Shown: positions 7,943 to 17,478, counted from the first letter of the stretch. The stretch: 64,000 nt of DNA from Phycisphaerales bacterium (GCA_020831775.1 JAFIFZ010000009.1:1-64000), one strand, 5' to 3'. Program-made: numbers and translations. The notes: a model not told the origin generated them from the letters alone.

Positions 7943-9268
7943 ATGCCCTTTCTTGGTGGACAGGTCGGTTTCTGCCGTCTCCGTGCGTCGCTCCCCGCGT
8001 CTGAGACGCTCCAGCGCGAGCATCTGGACAAGTGCGCCGAGCACACCATCGCCAAAAACCCGACCGACGCGGGCGAACGCCCCGGCGAGGTCGAGTTCGG
8101 GTGGACCGGGGGCGAGCACATCGAGGACAACCAGTTCTCGCTGGACAAGAACGCCTGGCTCGACGGGCAACTCGCCCACCTGGGCGTCCGCGTCGACACC
8201 AACAAGGTGCCCGCCGAGGTCGCGCGGGCGATCCGGGCCCGCGAGGCCGGGGCCCTCAAGGACGCCATGCCGGGCATGCGCGAGAGCAAGAAGCTTGTGC
8301 GCGAGGCGGTCGAGCGAGCCATCGACGACGAGCGGGCGACCGGCAAGCACAAGAGAAGCAAGATGGTCCCGCTGCTCTGGGACCTGCCCCGCAAGGTCGT
8401 CCTGTGCGCCACCGGGGCCCAGGCGTTCACCGAGCGGCTGGCCAACCACTGGCGCGTCTCGTTCGGCGCAGGGCTCTCGCCGATGAGCTCGGGCGCCCTC
8501 GCGGCCGACTACTACGCCTCAAAGGGCCTCGACCGACGCTTCGAGGACATGCGCCCCACGCGCTTTGTCGATCCCCCCGCCGGGCGCTCGCCGGGCGAGG
8601 ACGCGATCGACCCCGACCGCCCGGAGGTCCCCTGGGCGAGCGTTGAGCCGGCGGACTTTCTGGGCAACGAGTTTTTGCTCTGGCTCTGGTGCCGCTGCGA
8701 GAACGGGGGCGGCAGGTTCGAGGTCGTCGACGAATCGGGGGCGGTGACCGAGGTGGCCCTCGCGATGGACCGCCTGCTGGAGATGGAGTGCGCCTGGGGC
8801 TTTACCGGCAAGCAGGCGCTCACCTCGACCGAGGAGGGGATCGCCCCGGTCCGCATGCCCGAGGCGGCCAGAGCCCTGCAGGTTGGCAAGTGGCCCCGGC
8901 GGGCCGGGCTGATCCTCGCCGAGCACGACCGCCAGTACACGCTGAGCTTCCAGGCCGACCGGTGGCTGGTCTCGGGCGTCACGCTGCCCCGCCCGACCGA
9001 GGAAGAAGAAGCGACGATGACCGAGGCGGGCGATCGGCTCGAAGCGCGCCTCGCGATGATCCGGCGTCTGGACGAACTGCTCTTGGCGATGTTCCGGAGC
9101 TTCCTGGCGCTTCGGGCCTCGGACGCGTGGGGGGGCGAGCGGGAGCGCATCAGCGGTTGGATCCGCCAGCGGTCGAGCGCAGAAAAACAGCGACGCGCTG
9201 TCGCGCCCGCCGAGCCGGTGGAGGTCCACCTGCCCGAGGACGCACATGACGCGTCGCTGACCTCGTGA
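7943..9268 (+). CDS. rdgC: RdgC-like recombination-associated protein
   Basis: About 441 residues. The N-terminal half resembles RdgC: a short opening strand, EFGWTGG, then VPAEVARAI, a charged helix region and a second strand set with AQAFTERLANHW. E. coli RdgC (303 residues) forms a DNA-encircling dimer and restrains RecA; a similar role is inferred. This protein is longer, with an added C-terminal helical region (from about residue 340). The ATG at 7943 is chosen because an AAGGA-type site precedes it and upstream residues do not fit the family. Assignment rests on pattern recognition and needs a profile search. Confidence 0.65.
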   Translation: MPFLGGQVGFCRLRASLPASETLQREHLDKCAEHTIAKNPTDAGERPGEVEFGWTGGEHIEDNQFSLDKNAWLDGQLAHLGVRVDTNKVPAEVARAIRAREAGALKDAMPGMRESKKLVREAVERAIDDERATGKHKRSKMVPLLWDLPRKVVLCATGAQAFTERLANHWRVSFGAGLSPMSSGALAADYYASKGLDRRFEDMRPTRFVDPPAGRSPGEDAIDPDRPEVPWASVEPADFLGNEFLLWLWCRCENGGGRFEVVDESGAVTEVALAMDRLLEMECAWGFTGKQALTSTEEGIAPVRMPEAARALQVGKWPRRAGLILAEHDRQYTLSFQADRWLVSGVTLPRPTEEEEATMTEAGDRLEARLAMIRRLDELLLAMFRSFLALRASDAWGGERERISGWIRQRSSAEKQRRAVAPAEPVEVHLPEDAHDASLTS

Positions 9269-9319
9269 CGGGATGTTATCGCCGGGGCTTGCGCCCGCGG
9301 CTCTACGCTGCCAACCCGC

Positions 9320-9529
9320 TCAGGCGACCTTGGCGGGGGTGAAGCCTTGGCAGCCGCTGATCGGCGTGACCTTCAGGTTCAGTCCCGCGTGCTGTGGGTG
9401 CCCGCAGTCCTCGACGAGGTCCTCTGGGGCCTTGCCGCTGACGCGGATCTGCACGAGCTTGGGGTCTTGCGGGTGGTCTTCGCCGAAGTGGGCGCATTTG
9501 CCGCACTGGCCGTCGGTGATCTGCATCAT
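9320..9529 (-). CDS. Small four-Cys protein, putative metal binding
   Basis: About 69 residues. Four Cys occur as CGKC near the N-terminus, one in DCGHP and one in GCQGF, with nearby His residues; a zinc- or iron-binding fold is plausible. GGAGG lies six bases before the ATG at 9529, strongly supporting translation from here rather than from a longer frame upstream. It stands alone, convergent with the rdgC-like gene. No family name recognised. Confidence 0.7.
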   Translation of the reverse strand: MMQITDGQCGKCAHFGEDHPQDPKLVQIRVSGKAPEDLVEDCGHPQHAGLNLKVTPISGCQGFTPAKVA

Positions 9530-9725
9530 GGTGGACCTCCTTGCGAAATCCGTGGCGCTTCGGTCTGCGCCGCTACACATACAGTTTCGCACCGAAGCGG
9601 TCGCAAGTTTGCGAGAACGGGTCTCAGTTGCAAACTGAGACAGAGACGCAATTGCATAACGACGCGTCGGCCCCGGGGCCGACGCGTGTGCGTCCGGGAA
9701 AATCGCGGTGGGCGCGTGTGTCCGG

Positions 9726-11036
9726 TCAGTACGAGGAGATTGTCTCGGCCTCGGCTTCGGCTTCCTCGCGGTCGCCGCGCTGGTGTTCCAGCAGGGCATC
9801 AAGCAGGGCAAGTGCGTACTGACGGCCGATAGCCTGCAATTCCTCGCTGGTGCGTCCTGAGCGTGGGGCGAACTCGGGGGTGTACGCCTCGCGGAGGCCG
9901 AGCCTGTCGTCGCGGGCGAAGTAGATGCGGGCCATGCCGGGGTGGCCTTCCGATGGTCGGGGGCCGATGCCCGTGCGGGCCTCCAGCGCCTGCATGAATG
10001 GGGTCTCGGCGAAGGCTTCGAGCGTGAAGACGAAGTCGTTGCCTTGGTTGGAGATGCCGTGGAAGTCGAAGAGGATGTCCGCGTGCCCGCCGGTGTCGGT
10101 GAGGATCGCCTGGCGGATCTTGCGGAGGTTGGTGAAGGTTTCTGGCTGATGCCAGTGGCGGTTCATGTCTTCGGTGGGGGCCTCGTGGCTGTTGCGGAAG
10201 CGGCCGCCGTAACGCCCGTCGGGGTCGACCAGCGGGTAGACGAAGAACTCCGCGATCGATCGGAGGCGTGCGGCCTCGGGCTCGTCTGAGACCAGGAACT
10301 TGAGGAAGCCTTCCAGAGCGTGGTTGCCGACCGTCTCGCTGGAGTGGACGCCGCTGATGAGGACGATCGTCTGGCGTTCGGTCCCCTCTGCCGGTCCCTC
10401 GTCGTCGGCGAGGCGGAAGCCGTAGAGGGGCAGTTGGGGGATCTCCCGCCCGAACTCGTCTTTGCCGCCAAGCGACTTGCCGACGATCAGGCGTTGATCG
10501 GAGGAGGGCGTCGGCGAGACGAAGCGTGTGCGGTTGAGCTCTTCGACCAGCGAGCTCGCTCGGGAGACGGGGTAGGTGACCGACCAGGCGACCTCGACCT
10601 CGTCTGCTGTGAAGGGCCGATCGTTGGTGAAGGTGTAGAGGTCGTTGTCGCGGTCGACATCGCCACGATCGAAGAACCGCCACTCGCTTTCGGGGTCGGT
10701 GGGGTTCTCGCGATACAGGAAGCGGTGGCCACGGAGCGAGCCGAGGAAGTCCGAGGCGGTCACGCGGAACTCGGGCGTGCGGCCCTCGACACCGCTGATC
10801 CGGAAGCTCACCCAGCGATAGCGGCTGGCGTAGCGGTGGATCGTCCAGGTCGCCCTCGGGGCGAGGTGAATGACATCGCCATCGATGGTGGTCGCCTCGA
10901 CATCGAGGGCGCCGCCATCGAACGACTCGCTGAGGGTGTACTGGGTCTGGGCCTGACAGGGGGCGGGGGGCGCGATTGCCAGCACGAGGGCGAAGAGCGC
11001 GGCCAACAGCACAGAACGGAACTTCATCTGGTGCAT
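9726..11036 (-). CDS. Secreted M14-family zinc carboxypeptidase
   Basis: About 436 residues with a signal peptide (LLAALFALVLAIA, cut near CQA-QTQ). Zinc-ligand motif HSSE, substrate Arg in NRHWH, the later DFHG (third zinc ligand) and the likely catalytic Glu in YTPEF are all visible, as expected for M14 peptidases. An N-terminal beta-rich domain of about 150 residues precedes the catalytic part, as in the AGBL/cytosolic carboxypeptidase-like group. The ATG at 11036 has GGAGG four bases upstream; a second ATG at 11027 is less well placed. It should cleave C-terminal residues of peptides outside the cytoplasm. Confidence 0.85.
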   Translation of the reverse strand: MHQMKFRSVLLAALFALVLAIAPPAPCQAQTQYTLSESFDGGALDVEATTIDGDVIHLAPRATWTIHRYASRYRWVSFRISGVEGRTPEFRVTASDFLGSLRGHRFLYRENPTDPESEWRFFDRGDVDRDNDLYTFTNDRPFTADEVEVAWSVTYPVSRASSLVEELNRTRFVSPTPSSDQRLIVGKSLGGKDEFGREIPQLPLYGFRLADDEGPAEGTERQTIVLISGVHSSETVGNHALEGFLKFLVSDEPEAARLRSIAEFFVYPLVDPDGRYGGRFRNSHEAPTEDMNRHWHQPETFTNLRKIRQAILTDTGGHADILFDFHGISNQGNDFVFTLEAFAETPFMQALEARTGIGPRPSEGHPGMARIYFARDDRLGLREAYTPEFAPRSGRTSEELQAIGRQYALALLDALLEHQRGDREEAEAEAETISSY

Positions 11037-11369
11037 GATTCCTCCGGGGCCCGGGGCGTACGCCCGGCCGGTCTCGGGGTCATCGTACCACGAGCACATG
11101 CATTCTTTTGTGGGACGCCCCGAACATGTCCTTCCAGCGGACGCGGCAGAGGTCTGGTTCGAGGTCGGTCGGGTGCAGAAGACGCTCATTTGCGCTGGTC
11201 CGATTTGCGATGCGGTTATCCGCTGGGCGCTGGCTCCACCCCTGTGCGAACGAATAATCCCGGAGTCAGGGTGATTTACGGCGGTATCGAGTCGGTGAAC
11301 CAGCAAGACTCCGTAGCATCCCTGAGCGGATCTCGGCATCCGACCCGGCATGGAAGCGAAGGATTGAGC
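11037..11369. other. Divergent intergenic region between peptidase and acylase
   Basis: Holds the leaders and presumably promoters of both divergent genes. I see no convincing sigma-70 hexamers, strong hairpin or small ORF. Confidence 0.5.
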
Positions 11370-13730
11370 GTGAAGCAGAAACCATCGAAGGGGCGTTTCA
11401 GGAAGGCCCTCGGGCTGATGACGGGCGTGCTCGTTGTCGGGCCGGTGCTCACGGGCGTCGGGCTTGTCGTCGGGCTGTCGAGCTGCGCGAGCGTGCCGCC
11501 GATCGGCATGAGCGCCGCTCCGGCCGAGCGGGTCCGGGAACTGCCCAACGGCGAGTACGATCTGCGGGGTGAGGCGACGCTCTGGTTCGACGAATACCAG
11601 CACCCGTTCATCGAGGCCTCGCACGACGAAGATGTGCCGTACCTGATGGGTGTGGTGCACGCCCACCAGCGGATGGGGCAGATGGAGCTGATGCGCCACC
11701 TGTCGCAGGGGCGGCTGGCGGAGCTCTTCGGCCCTCCGGCGGTTTTTCTCGACGCGTCGATCCGGGCGATCGGCCTGACGACGGCGGTCCCCGAGATCGA
11801 AAAGACGATGGACCCCGAGACCCGCGCCTGGGCGCAGCGGTATGTTGAGGGGATCAACGACTACCGGCGCCGGTTCGCGACGGCGCCGATCGAGCTGCGG
11901 ATCATCGGCCTTTCGGGCACCGAGGACTGGACGGTCGCCGATGTGCTCTCTATTGGGCGCCTGGGCTCGGCGGATGTCTCTCTGGCGCTCTGGTACAGCA
12001 TGGCGGCGCTGCGCGACCGCCCGGGCTTCGAGGAGTACAGCGCCCGGCTGCGGGGCTTCCACGACGCGGGGCGGGCCAGCTTCGGGCCGATGGACGCGAC
12101 GCCGCTGGACGCGATCATGGGCGTCTCCCGCGTCGGGAGCAACGCGTTTGCGGTCGCCGGCTCGCGCACGGCGTCGGGCGCCGGGATGCTCGCGAGCGAC
12201 CCGCATGTGGGGATGCAGATCCCGCCGCTCTGGTCGGTGATCGGCTACAGCTCGCCGGGCGGCTCGGCCGTCGGTTTTTCGATCCCGGGCGTGCCCGCGA
12301 TCGTGATCGGGCGCAACGAGAACATCGCCTGGGGCGGGACAAACATGCTCGGGTTGAGCAGCGCGATGTACGATGTCTCGTCGCTGCCGGCCGAAGAGTT
12401 CACCACGCGCACCGAGACGATCCGCGTGCGCTGGTGGAACGACCGTGAGATCACGATCACCGAGTCGCCGTTCGGGCCGGTTGTCTCCGATGCCCCGCTG
12501 TTCGGCTCGCTGAACCTCCCCAAGACGGCGCTGAAGTGGCGCGGGCACGAGCCCAGCGACGAGCTGACGGCGTTTCTCAAGGTCATGCGGGCGAGCGACT
12601 TCGAGGAGTTCCGCACCGCCTGGGAGAGCTATGCCGTCAGCGGGCAGAACTTCCTCTACGCCGACAAGGCGGGCAACATCGGGCAGGTGCTGGCGATGTC
12701 GTTCTCGCCCGCGGCCGGACGGATCGCCGAGAACGGGCTTTTCGCCGACCCCTCCGACCCGGACCACGCGTGGAACGGCGAGATCCTCTCGACGGAACTG
12801 CCGCACGCAATCAACCCGGACCTGGGCTACCTCGTCTCGGCCAACAACACGCCCGTGCGGACCTCGCCCAGAGTGAGCGTATCGGGCAACGCCAACGACC
12901 GGTTCGACCGGATCTCCGACCGCCTGTGGAATGGCTCGGCGATCACGCTCGACGAACTCGCCGACATCCAGCTCGACACCTATTCTGAGGCGTCGCACAA
13001 GGCTGCGCAGGAACTGCTGACGCTGATCAAGAAGATGCCCAGCGAGGGCAGGCTTGATGCCCAGCGGACACGCCTCGTCGATGCGCTGGAGGCATGGGAC
13101 GGGTGGTACCGGGCCGACTCTTCGGGTGCCGCGGCGTACCAACTCCTCCTGCACCACATCATCGAGATGGTCTACGAGCCCCGCTACGGCACGGAGATCA
13201 CCCAGCACCTGCGCCGTTCGGTCGCGGTGCACGACTGGGTCGCCGAAGACGCCGAGGACGGGTACATCGACGATTCGGTGATGACGCGTGCGCTGGTCCG
13301 CGCGTCGCGCGACATGCGCGACGGGATGGTCTGGGGCGACATGCACCGCTTCGTGATGGGCCACCCGATGCGCAGGCTGCCGCTTGTGGGCGGGCAGTTC
13401 CGTTTCGGGGATTACCCGATCGACGGCTCGTCGTCGACGGTCCTCAAGAGCGCCCACAGCATCACGAACAAGGTGCACGAGACGACCTTCGGCGCCAACG
13501 CCCGCTTCGTGACCGACCTCGCCGATGAGGACGAGAACTACTTCGTGATGGTCGGCGGGCAGGACGGCTGGCTGGGCAGCGAGAACGCGACCGACCAGTG
13601 GCCGCTGTTCAGAGAGGGGCGTCTGATCCGGGTGCCGCTGCGGGTCGAGTCTGTCCGCGAATCCTTCCCCCACAAGGTCGAGCTGCGGCCGCGGGCCGGA
13701 GTGGTATCAGGTGAGCGGGAGGACAGGTGA
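11370..13730 (+). CDS. Penicillin-acylase-family Ntn hydrolase, lipoprotein-like
   Basis: About 786 residues. Family traits are the propeptide/alpha part, then the autocatalytic junction before SNAFAVAG, whose Ser becomes the N-terminal nucleophile, and ASDPH shortly after. Such enzymes hydrolyse amides, for example beta-lactam side chains or N-acyl-homoserine lactones; the substrate here is unknown. The N-terminus has a hydrophobic segment ending LSSC, a plausible lipobox, so it is probably tethered in the periplasm. GTG at 11370 is chosen (AAGGA upstream); TTG at 11364 is an alternative. Its last bases overlap the next gene (GTGA). Confidence 0.88.
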   Translation: MKQKPSKGRFRKALGLMTGVLVVGPVLTGVGLVVGLSSCASVPPIGMSAAPAERVRELPNGEYDLRGEATLWFDEYQHPFIEASHDEDVPYLMGVVHAHQRMGQMELMRHLSQGRLAELFGPPAVFLDASIRAIGLTTAVPEIEKTMDPETRAWAQRYVEGINDYRRRFATAPIELRIIGLSGTEDWTVADVLSIGRLGSADVSLALWYSMAALRDRPGFEEYSARLRGFHDAGRASFGPMDATPLDAIMGVSRVGSNAFAVAGSRTASGAGMLASDPHVGMQIPPLWSVIGYSSPGGSAVGFSIPGVPAIVIGRNENIAWGGTNMLGLSSAMYDVSSLPAEEFTTRTETIRVRWWNDREITITESPFGPVVSDAPLFGSLNLPKTALKWRGHEPSDELTAFLKVMRASDFEEFRTAWESYAVSGQNFLYADKAGNIGQVLAMSFSPAAGRIAENGLFADPSDPDHAWNGEILSTELPHAINPDLGYLVSANNTPVRTSPRVSVSGNANDRFDRISDRLWNGSAITLDELADIQLDTYSEASHKAAQELLTLIKKMPSEGRLDAQRTRLVDALEAWDGWYRADSSGAAAYQLLLHHIIEMVYEPRYGTEITQHLRRSVAVHDWVAEDAEDGYIDDSVMTRALVRASRDMRDGMVWGDMHRFVMGHPMRRLPLVGGQFRFGDYPIDGSSSTVLKSAHSITNKVHETTFGANARFVTDLADEDENYFVMVGGQDGWLGSENATDQWPLFREGRLIRVPLRVESVRESFPHKVELRPRAGVVSGEREDR

Positions 13731-14083
13731 ACGAGCAAACCTTGGCGTGGTCGCTCGTTGCCGGCGGCGTGGTCTGGTGTCTTTGGGCTTGCTGGCGCGT
13801 CGGCGGGTGGCGCAAGAAGTGGCTGTGGCGCTTCGGTCTGACCGGCTGCTTCGTGCTCCTGGCGGCGCCGATGCTCATGGGCGTTGACGACGGCAACCTG
13901 AACCGTTCGCCCGGATCGCTGCCGATCGCGGGGGCCATCTGGCTCGCGTTGATCGTGCCTTTGGCGCTTCTGGGTGTGCTGCTCGTGGAGGGACTCCGCC
14001 TTGCGGGGTGGGCGGCGGGGACGATTACGGGCGGTCGGCGTCGTTCTGAGCTTCAGGAACCAGACGGATCGCCGCGGAGTTGA
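13727..14083 (+). CDS. Small three-helix membrane protein
   Basis: About 118 residues with three hydrophobic segments (near residues 5-20, 33-52 and 65-90) and a basic/polar tail. GTG start overlaps the acylase stop by four bases with a GGGAGGA site upstream, so it is translationally coupled. Its 3' end runs 59 bp into the convergent msrB gene. Function unknown. Confidence 0.6.
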   Translation: MNEQTLAWSLVAGGVVWCLWACWRVGGWRKKWLWRFGLTGCFVLLAAPMLMGVDDGNLNRSPGSLPIAGAIWLALIVPLALLGVLLVEGLRLAGWAAGTITGGRRRSELQEPDGSPRS

Positions 14084-14510
14084 TGCAGTAGCGCAGGCCG
14101 GTCGGGGGCGGGCCATCGTTGAAAACATGGCCGAGGTGGGCGCCGCAGCGGCTGCAGAGGACCTCGGTGCGGACCATCCCGTGGGAGCTGTCGGTTTTCG
14201 CGGCGATGTTCTTCTCGCCGGCCGCGGCGGAGAACGAGGGCCATCCGCAGGCGGAGTGAAACTTCTCACCGGCCCCGAAGAGCACCTGATCGCAACAGAC
14301 GCAGCGGTACTCGCCCGGGGTCTCGGTGTCGGTGTACTCGCCGGTGAAGGGGGCCTCGGTACCGCCTTTGCGGGTGATGCGGTAGGCCTCGGGGGAGAGC
14401 TCTTTCCGCCACGCGTCGTCCGGTTTTTCGAACTCGAAGCGGTCTGGGGGCGGCGGGTGCGGGGTGTTGGTGTCCATGTGTCTGTTCTTGCGTTGGGGAT
14501 CGAAGGGCAT
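14025..14510 (-). CDS. msrB: Peptide-methionine (R)-S-oxide reductase
   Basis: MsrB family; reduces methionine-R-sulfoxide in proteins. Two CxxC zinc sites are visible (CVCC and CSRC), with the signature GWPSF, GHVFNDGP and the catalytic Cys in RYCINSAAI. Length is about 161 residues from the ATG at 14510, or 150 from the ATG at 14477. The upstream start has GGAAAGG near it. No signal peptide is evident, so it is probably cytoplasmic. It overlaps the convergent small membrane gene at its 3' end. Confidence 0.92.
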   Translation of the reverse strand: MPFDPQRKNRHMDTNTPHPPPPDRFEFEKPDDAWRKELSPEAYRITRKGGTEAPFTGEYTDTETPGEYRCVCCDQVLFGAGEKFHSACGWPSFSAAAGEKNIAAKTDSSHGMVRTEVLCSRCGAHLGHVFNDGPPPTGLRYCINSAAIRLVPEAQNDADRP

Positions 14511-14620
14511 CGCGGGCCTTTCCGGAGCGTCGGGCGTTGAATCGGGGGATTGTTGCCGCCCGGAATGGGTTTCGGGTCCCGACGCCCCCCGGATTGACAG
14601 GCCGCACGCCAGAGGCGAGA

Positions 14621-16099
14621 GTGACGCGGTTGGAGCGTGCGTCCGCGAACGGGGCGTGTCCGGAGCGAGCGTTGGCCGAAGGTCATCAACAGGACGGCGT
14701 CGGAGCGAAGGCGATCACGCGTCGGGCGGCGATCGGGCTGCTCGCCGCGGCGGGGCTCGGGTACGCCGTGCTGTACCGACCCAGGCCCGACCCGGCCGCT
14801 CGCGGGCGAACGATCGTCGACTACTGGGAGAAGTGGACGGGGCACGAAGCTTCGGCGATGCAGGCGGTCGTCGATGAGTTCAACGGGACGGTCGGGGCGG
14901 AGAAGAACATCTTCGTCCGCTACTTCACGATGAGCGGGATCGACCAGAAATCGATGGTCGCGATCGCGGGGGGCGACCCGCCGGACCTGATCGGGCTGTG
15001 GAACCACGCGCTCCCGCTGTTCGGCGAGACGGGGGCGATCCAGCCGCTCGATGGATTCCTTGAGGAATGGGAGATCGATGGCCGGGCGTACGCGCCGCGC
15101 GTTTGGGACCTCTGCCGGCACACCGGGCGCGTGTGGGGCCTGCCCTCGACGACCTCGACGATCGCGTTCTACTACAACCGGGGCCTGTTCCGCGAAGCGA
15201 GGAGCGCAGGGCTGCCCGTCGACCCCGACCGTCCGCCAAGAACAATCGAGGAGCTCGATCGCGTCGCCGATGCGCTGACCGTTGTTGAGGGGGAGGGCGC
15301 TTCGCGGCGTGTGGTGCGGTCGGGATTCCTGCCGACCGAGCCGGGCTGGTGGCCGTTCATCTGGGGGCACATGTTCGGCGGCAGGCTCTACGACGAGAGC
15401 ACCGACCGTGCGACCGCGGCCTCGCGCGAGAATGTCCGGGCGTACCAGTGGGTGCGGAGCTATCCGGAGCAGTGGGGGCCGGGGCGGCTCTCGACTTTTC
15501 AGTCGGGCTTCGGCAACTACTTCTCGCAGGAGCAGCCGCTGCTCATGGGCCGGGTGGCGAGCTCGCTGCACGGATCGTTTCTGTCCAATGTGATCAACCG
15601 GTTCAGGCCCGAGTTCGATTACGCGGCGGTCCCGCTGCCCATGGACGGTCCGCTCGTCGACGACGCGCAGCCGGTCGGCATGATCGAGGCGGACATGCTC
15701 GTGGTGCCCTCGGGGGCGAAGCATCCGAGAGAGGCGTTCGAGTTTGTCGCGTTCACGCAGCGCCGCGAGGTGCAGCGCCGCCTCGCCGCCGCCCACGGCA
15801 AGAGCCTGCCCTTCCGGCGCATCGCCGAAGACGAACAGTTCATCGCCGAGCATCCGAACCGCATGATCCGCGTGCACGAGGCGATCGCAAACTCTGAGCG
15901 GGCGTTCGCCAAGCCGCGGACGAGGCTGTGGCCCGAGTATCGGGCGGAGTTCCAGGCCGGGTTCGACCGCATCTGGCGGCTGACCGACACGCCCGAGCGT
16001 GTGCTGCAAGGAATCGAACGACGGATGCAGGCGGCGTTGGACCGTGCCGCCGAAAACCGCGAGCGCCGGGGCCTGCCCCCGCTGGAGGGCCGGGCGTGA
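14621..16099 (+). CDS. ABC transporter extracellular solute-binding protein, family 1
   Basis: About 492 residues; resembles sugar-binding proteins of carbohydrate ABC importers (opening IVDYWEKWTGHE, then AGGDPPDLIGLWN). A membrane segment after ITRRAAIGLLAAAGLGYAVL follows twin Arg, so it may be a Tat-type signal or uncleaved anchor; there is no lipobox. The GTG at 14621 with GAGG upstream is my choice, with TTG at 14537 or 14672 as alternatives. Its stop overlaps the permease start (GTGA). Substrate unknown, likely a sugar. Confidence 0.85.
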   Translation: MTRLERASANGACPERALAEGHQQDGVGAKAITRRAAIGLLAAAGLGYAVLYRPRPDPAARGRTIVDYWEKWTGHEASAMQAVVDEFNGTVGAEKNIFVRYFTMSGIDQKSMVAIAGGDPPDLIGLWNHALPLFGETGAIQPLDGFLEEWEIDGRAYAPRVWDLCRHTGRVWGLPSTTSTIAFYYNRGLFREARSAGLPVDPDRPPRTIEELDRVADALTVVEGEGASRRVVRSGFLPTEPGWWPFIWGHMFGGRLYDESTDRATAASRENVRAYQWVRSYPEQWGPGRLSTFQSGFGNYFSQEQPLLMGRVASSLHGSFLSNVINRFRPEFDYAAVPLPMDGPLVDDAQPVGMIEADMLVVPSGAKHPREAFEFVAFTQRREVQRRLAAAHGKSLPFRRIAEDEQFIAEHPNRMIRVHEAIANSERAFAKPRTRLWPEYRAEFQAGFDRIWRLTDTPERVLQGIERRMQAALDRAAENRERRGLPPLEGRA

Positions 16100-17031
16100 G
16101 CGACGACCTGCAACGGGCGCGTGCCGCACAACGCCGCGACGATCTGACGGGGTACCTGTGGATCTCGCCGTGGGTCTTCGGGTTCCTGGCGTTCATGGTG
16201 CTGCCGGTCTCGATGAGCCTGTTCTACAGCCTCACGCAGTACCCGCTGATCGAGAAGCCGGTCTTCATCGGGCTGGAGAACTATCGGCGGCTGATGGCCG
16301 ACGAGGTCTTCTGGAAGGTCGTGTTTAACACGGTGATCTACGCCGTGTTCGCGGTGCCGATCGGGACGGTGCTCGCCCTGCTGATTGCGTGGCTGCTGAA
16401 CCAGAATGTGAGGTTTCTGGGGTTGTGGCGTGCTGCGGTGTTTGTGCCGACGCTGGTGCCGATCGTTGCCGCGGCGATGATCTGGCTCTGGCTCTTCAAC
16501 GCCGAGCACGGGCTGATCAACCGCGTGCTGATGCCGGCGCTGGCGACGGTGAACCTGCTGCCCGGCGTCGAGCTGTCCACCCCGGCGTGGCTGACCGATC
16601 CTGGCTGGGCGATGCCGGCGCTGATCCTGATGAGTTTCTGGGGCGTGGGGCAGGCGGTGGTGATCTATCTAGCGGCGATGCAGGACGTGCCCGAGAGCCT
16701 GTACGAAGCCGCGGAGCTCGACGGCGTATCGCCCTGGGGAAGGTTCATCCATGTGACGGTGCCGATGATCAGCCCGATGATCCTGTTTACGGTCATCACG
16801 GCGATCATCGGGGCGTGGCAGGTCTTCGCGGTGCCCTACATCATGACAGGGGGAGGGCCGGACCGGGCGACCTACTTCTACACAATGTACCTGTACGACA
16901 AGGCGTTTCTGCTGGGCCCGGAGATGGGCTACGCCTCGGCGATGGCGTGGATCCAACTCCTGATCATCATGTTCTTCACGGCGCTGGTGTTCCTCGCGAG
17001 CCGACGCCTGGTCTTCTACAGGGCGGGGTGA
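16096..17031 (+). CDS. Sugar ABC transporter permease, MalF/UgpA type
   Basis: About 311 residues with six transmembrane helices and the EAA loop (EAAELDGVSPWGRF) that contacts the ATPase. GTG start overlaps the binding-protein stop by four bases, so the two are coupled. The partner permease lies 482 bp downstream, separated by a large palindromic repeat. No ATP-binding subunit is encoded nearby; a shared MsmX-like ATPase elsewhere is inferred. Confidence 0.92.
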   Translation: MSDDLQRARAAQRRDDLTGYLWISPWVFGFLAFMVLPVSMSLFYSLTQYPLIEKPVFIGLENYRRLMADEVFWKVVFNTVIYAVFAVPIGTVLALLIAWLLNQNVRFLGLWRAAVFVPTLVPIVAAAMIWLWLFNAEHGLINRVLMPALATVNLLPGVELSTPAWLTDPGWAMPALILMSFWGVGQAVVIYLAAMQDVPESLYEAAELDGVSPWGRFIHVTVPMISPMILFTVITAIIGAWQVFAVPYIMTGGGPDRATYFYTMYLYDKAFLLGPEMGYASAMAWIQLLIIMFFTALVFLASRRLVFYRAG

Positions 17032-17140
17032 GGGATGGGGAGTGCAAGGAGAATCTGTGTTCCTGTTTCGCCCGAGGTGGTGGTGATCTCTGCCGAGTGC
17101 TCATGGAGCGATGGGTGTCGCCCCGAGGGGGCGCAGGATG

Positions 17141-17346
17141 CTTGCCACGGGTGGAGCGGTGGCGGACGCGCAGCGGACGACAACGCGGAACCCGTGGATT
17201 TCGTCTCCACAGACGAAGCCGCCCTGAAGGGGTGTAGGAACTCCGGAGCATTCCTCCGCCCCTTCAGGGCGGCTTTGATTTCCCTGCTTTCCACGGGTTC
17301 GGCTCGGCCTTGCGGCCTCGCCTCACCCGTGGCAAGGATCCGTTGC
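17141..17346. repeat. Three-hairpin palindromic repeat, copy A
   Basis: Left hairpin arms CCACGGGT (17145-17152) and ACCCGTGG (17190-17197). The middle hairpin has a perfect 15-bp stem (17218-17232 with 17259-17273). Right hairpin arms CCACGGGT (17291-17298) and ACCCGTGG (17335-17342). The whole unit opens with CTTG and closes with CAAG. It lies between the two permease genes of one ABC operon. Related copies occur at 38.4, 47.6, 58.9 and 63.1 kb. Confidence 0.85.
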
Positions 17347-17459
17347 CCCTTCGGGGCTCACGGAAGCGTGCGACTCGGACGAAGGACCCGAGGCCGAGCA
17401 ACTTCACGAAACACTGCTCGACTCGGTGCATCGAGCGCTGTTCGACACTGCGTGAGAGA

Positions 17460-17478
17460 CACGGCTCGGCGAGCCGTG
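17460..17478. repeat. CACGGCTCG palindrome
   Basis: Perfect 9-bp stem CACGGCTCG/CGAGCCGTG around one base, 36 bp before permease 2. The same stem, in reverse orientation, occurs at 38261-38279, and a degenerate form near 47826. Confidence 0.75.

Noticed and set aside
9726-13673. Very long open frame on the minus strand (over 1,300 codons) spanning the acylase gene
   Set aside because: Only its distal part (from 11036) is the M14 peptidase. The rest is Arg/Asp/His-rich shadow coding opposite a well-supported acylase gene.
13538-16129. 863-codon minus-strand frame across the ABC binding-protein gene
   Set aside because: Antisense shadow in GC-rich DNA; no family motif or ribosome site. It also covers msrB out of frame.
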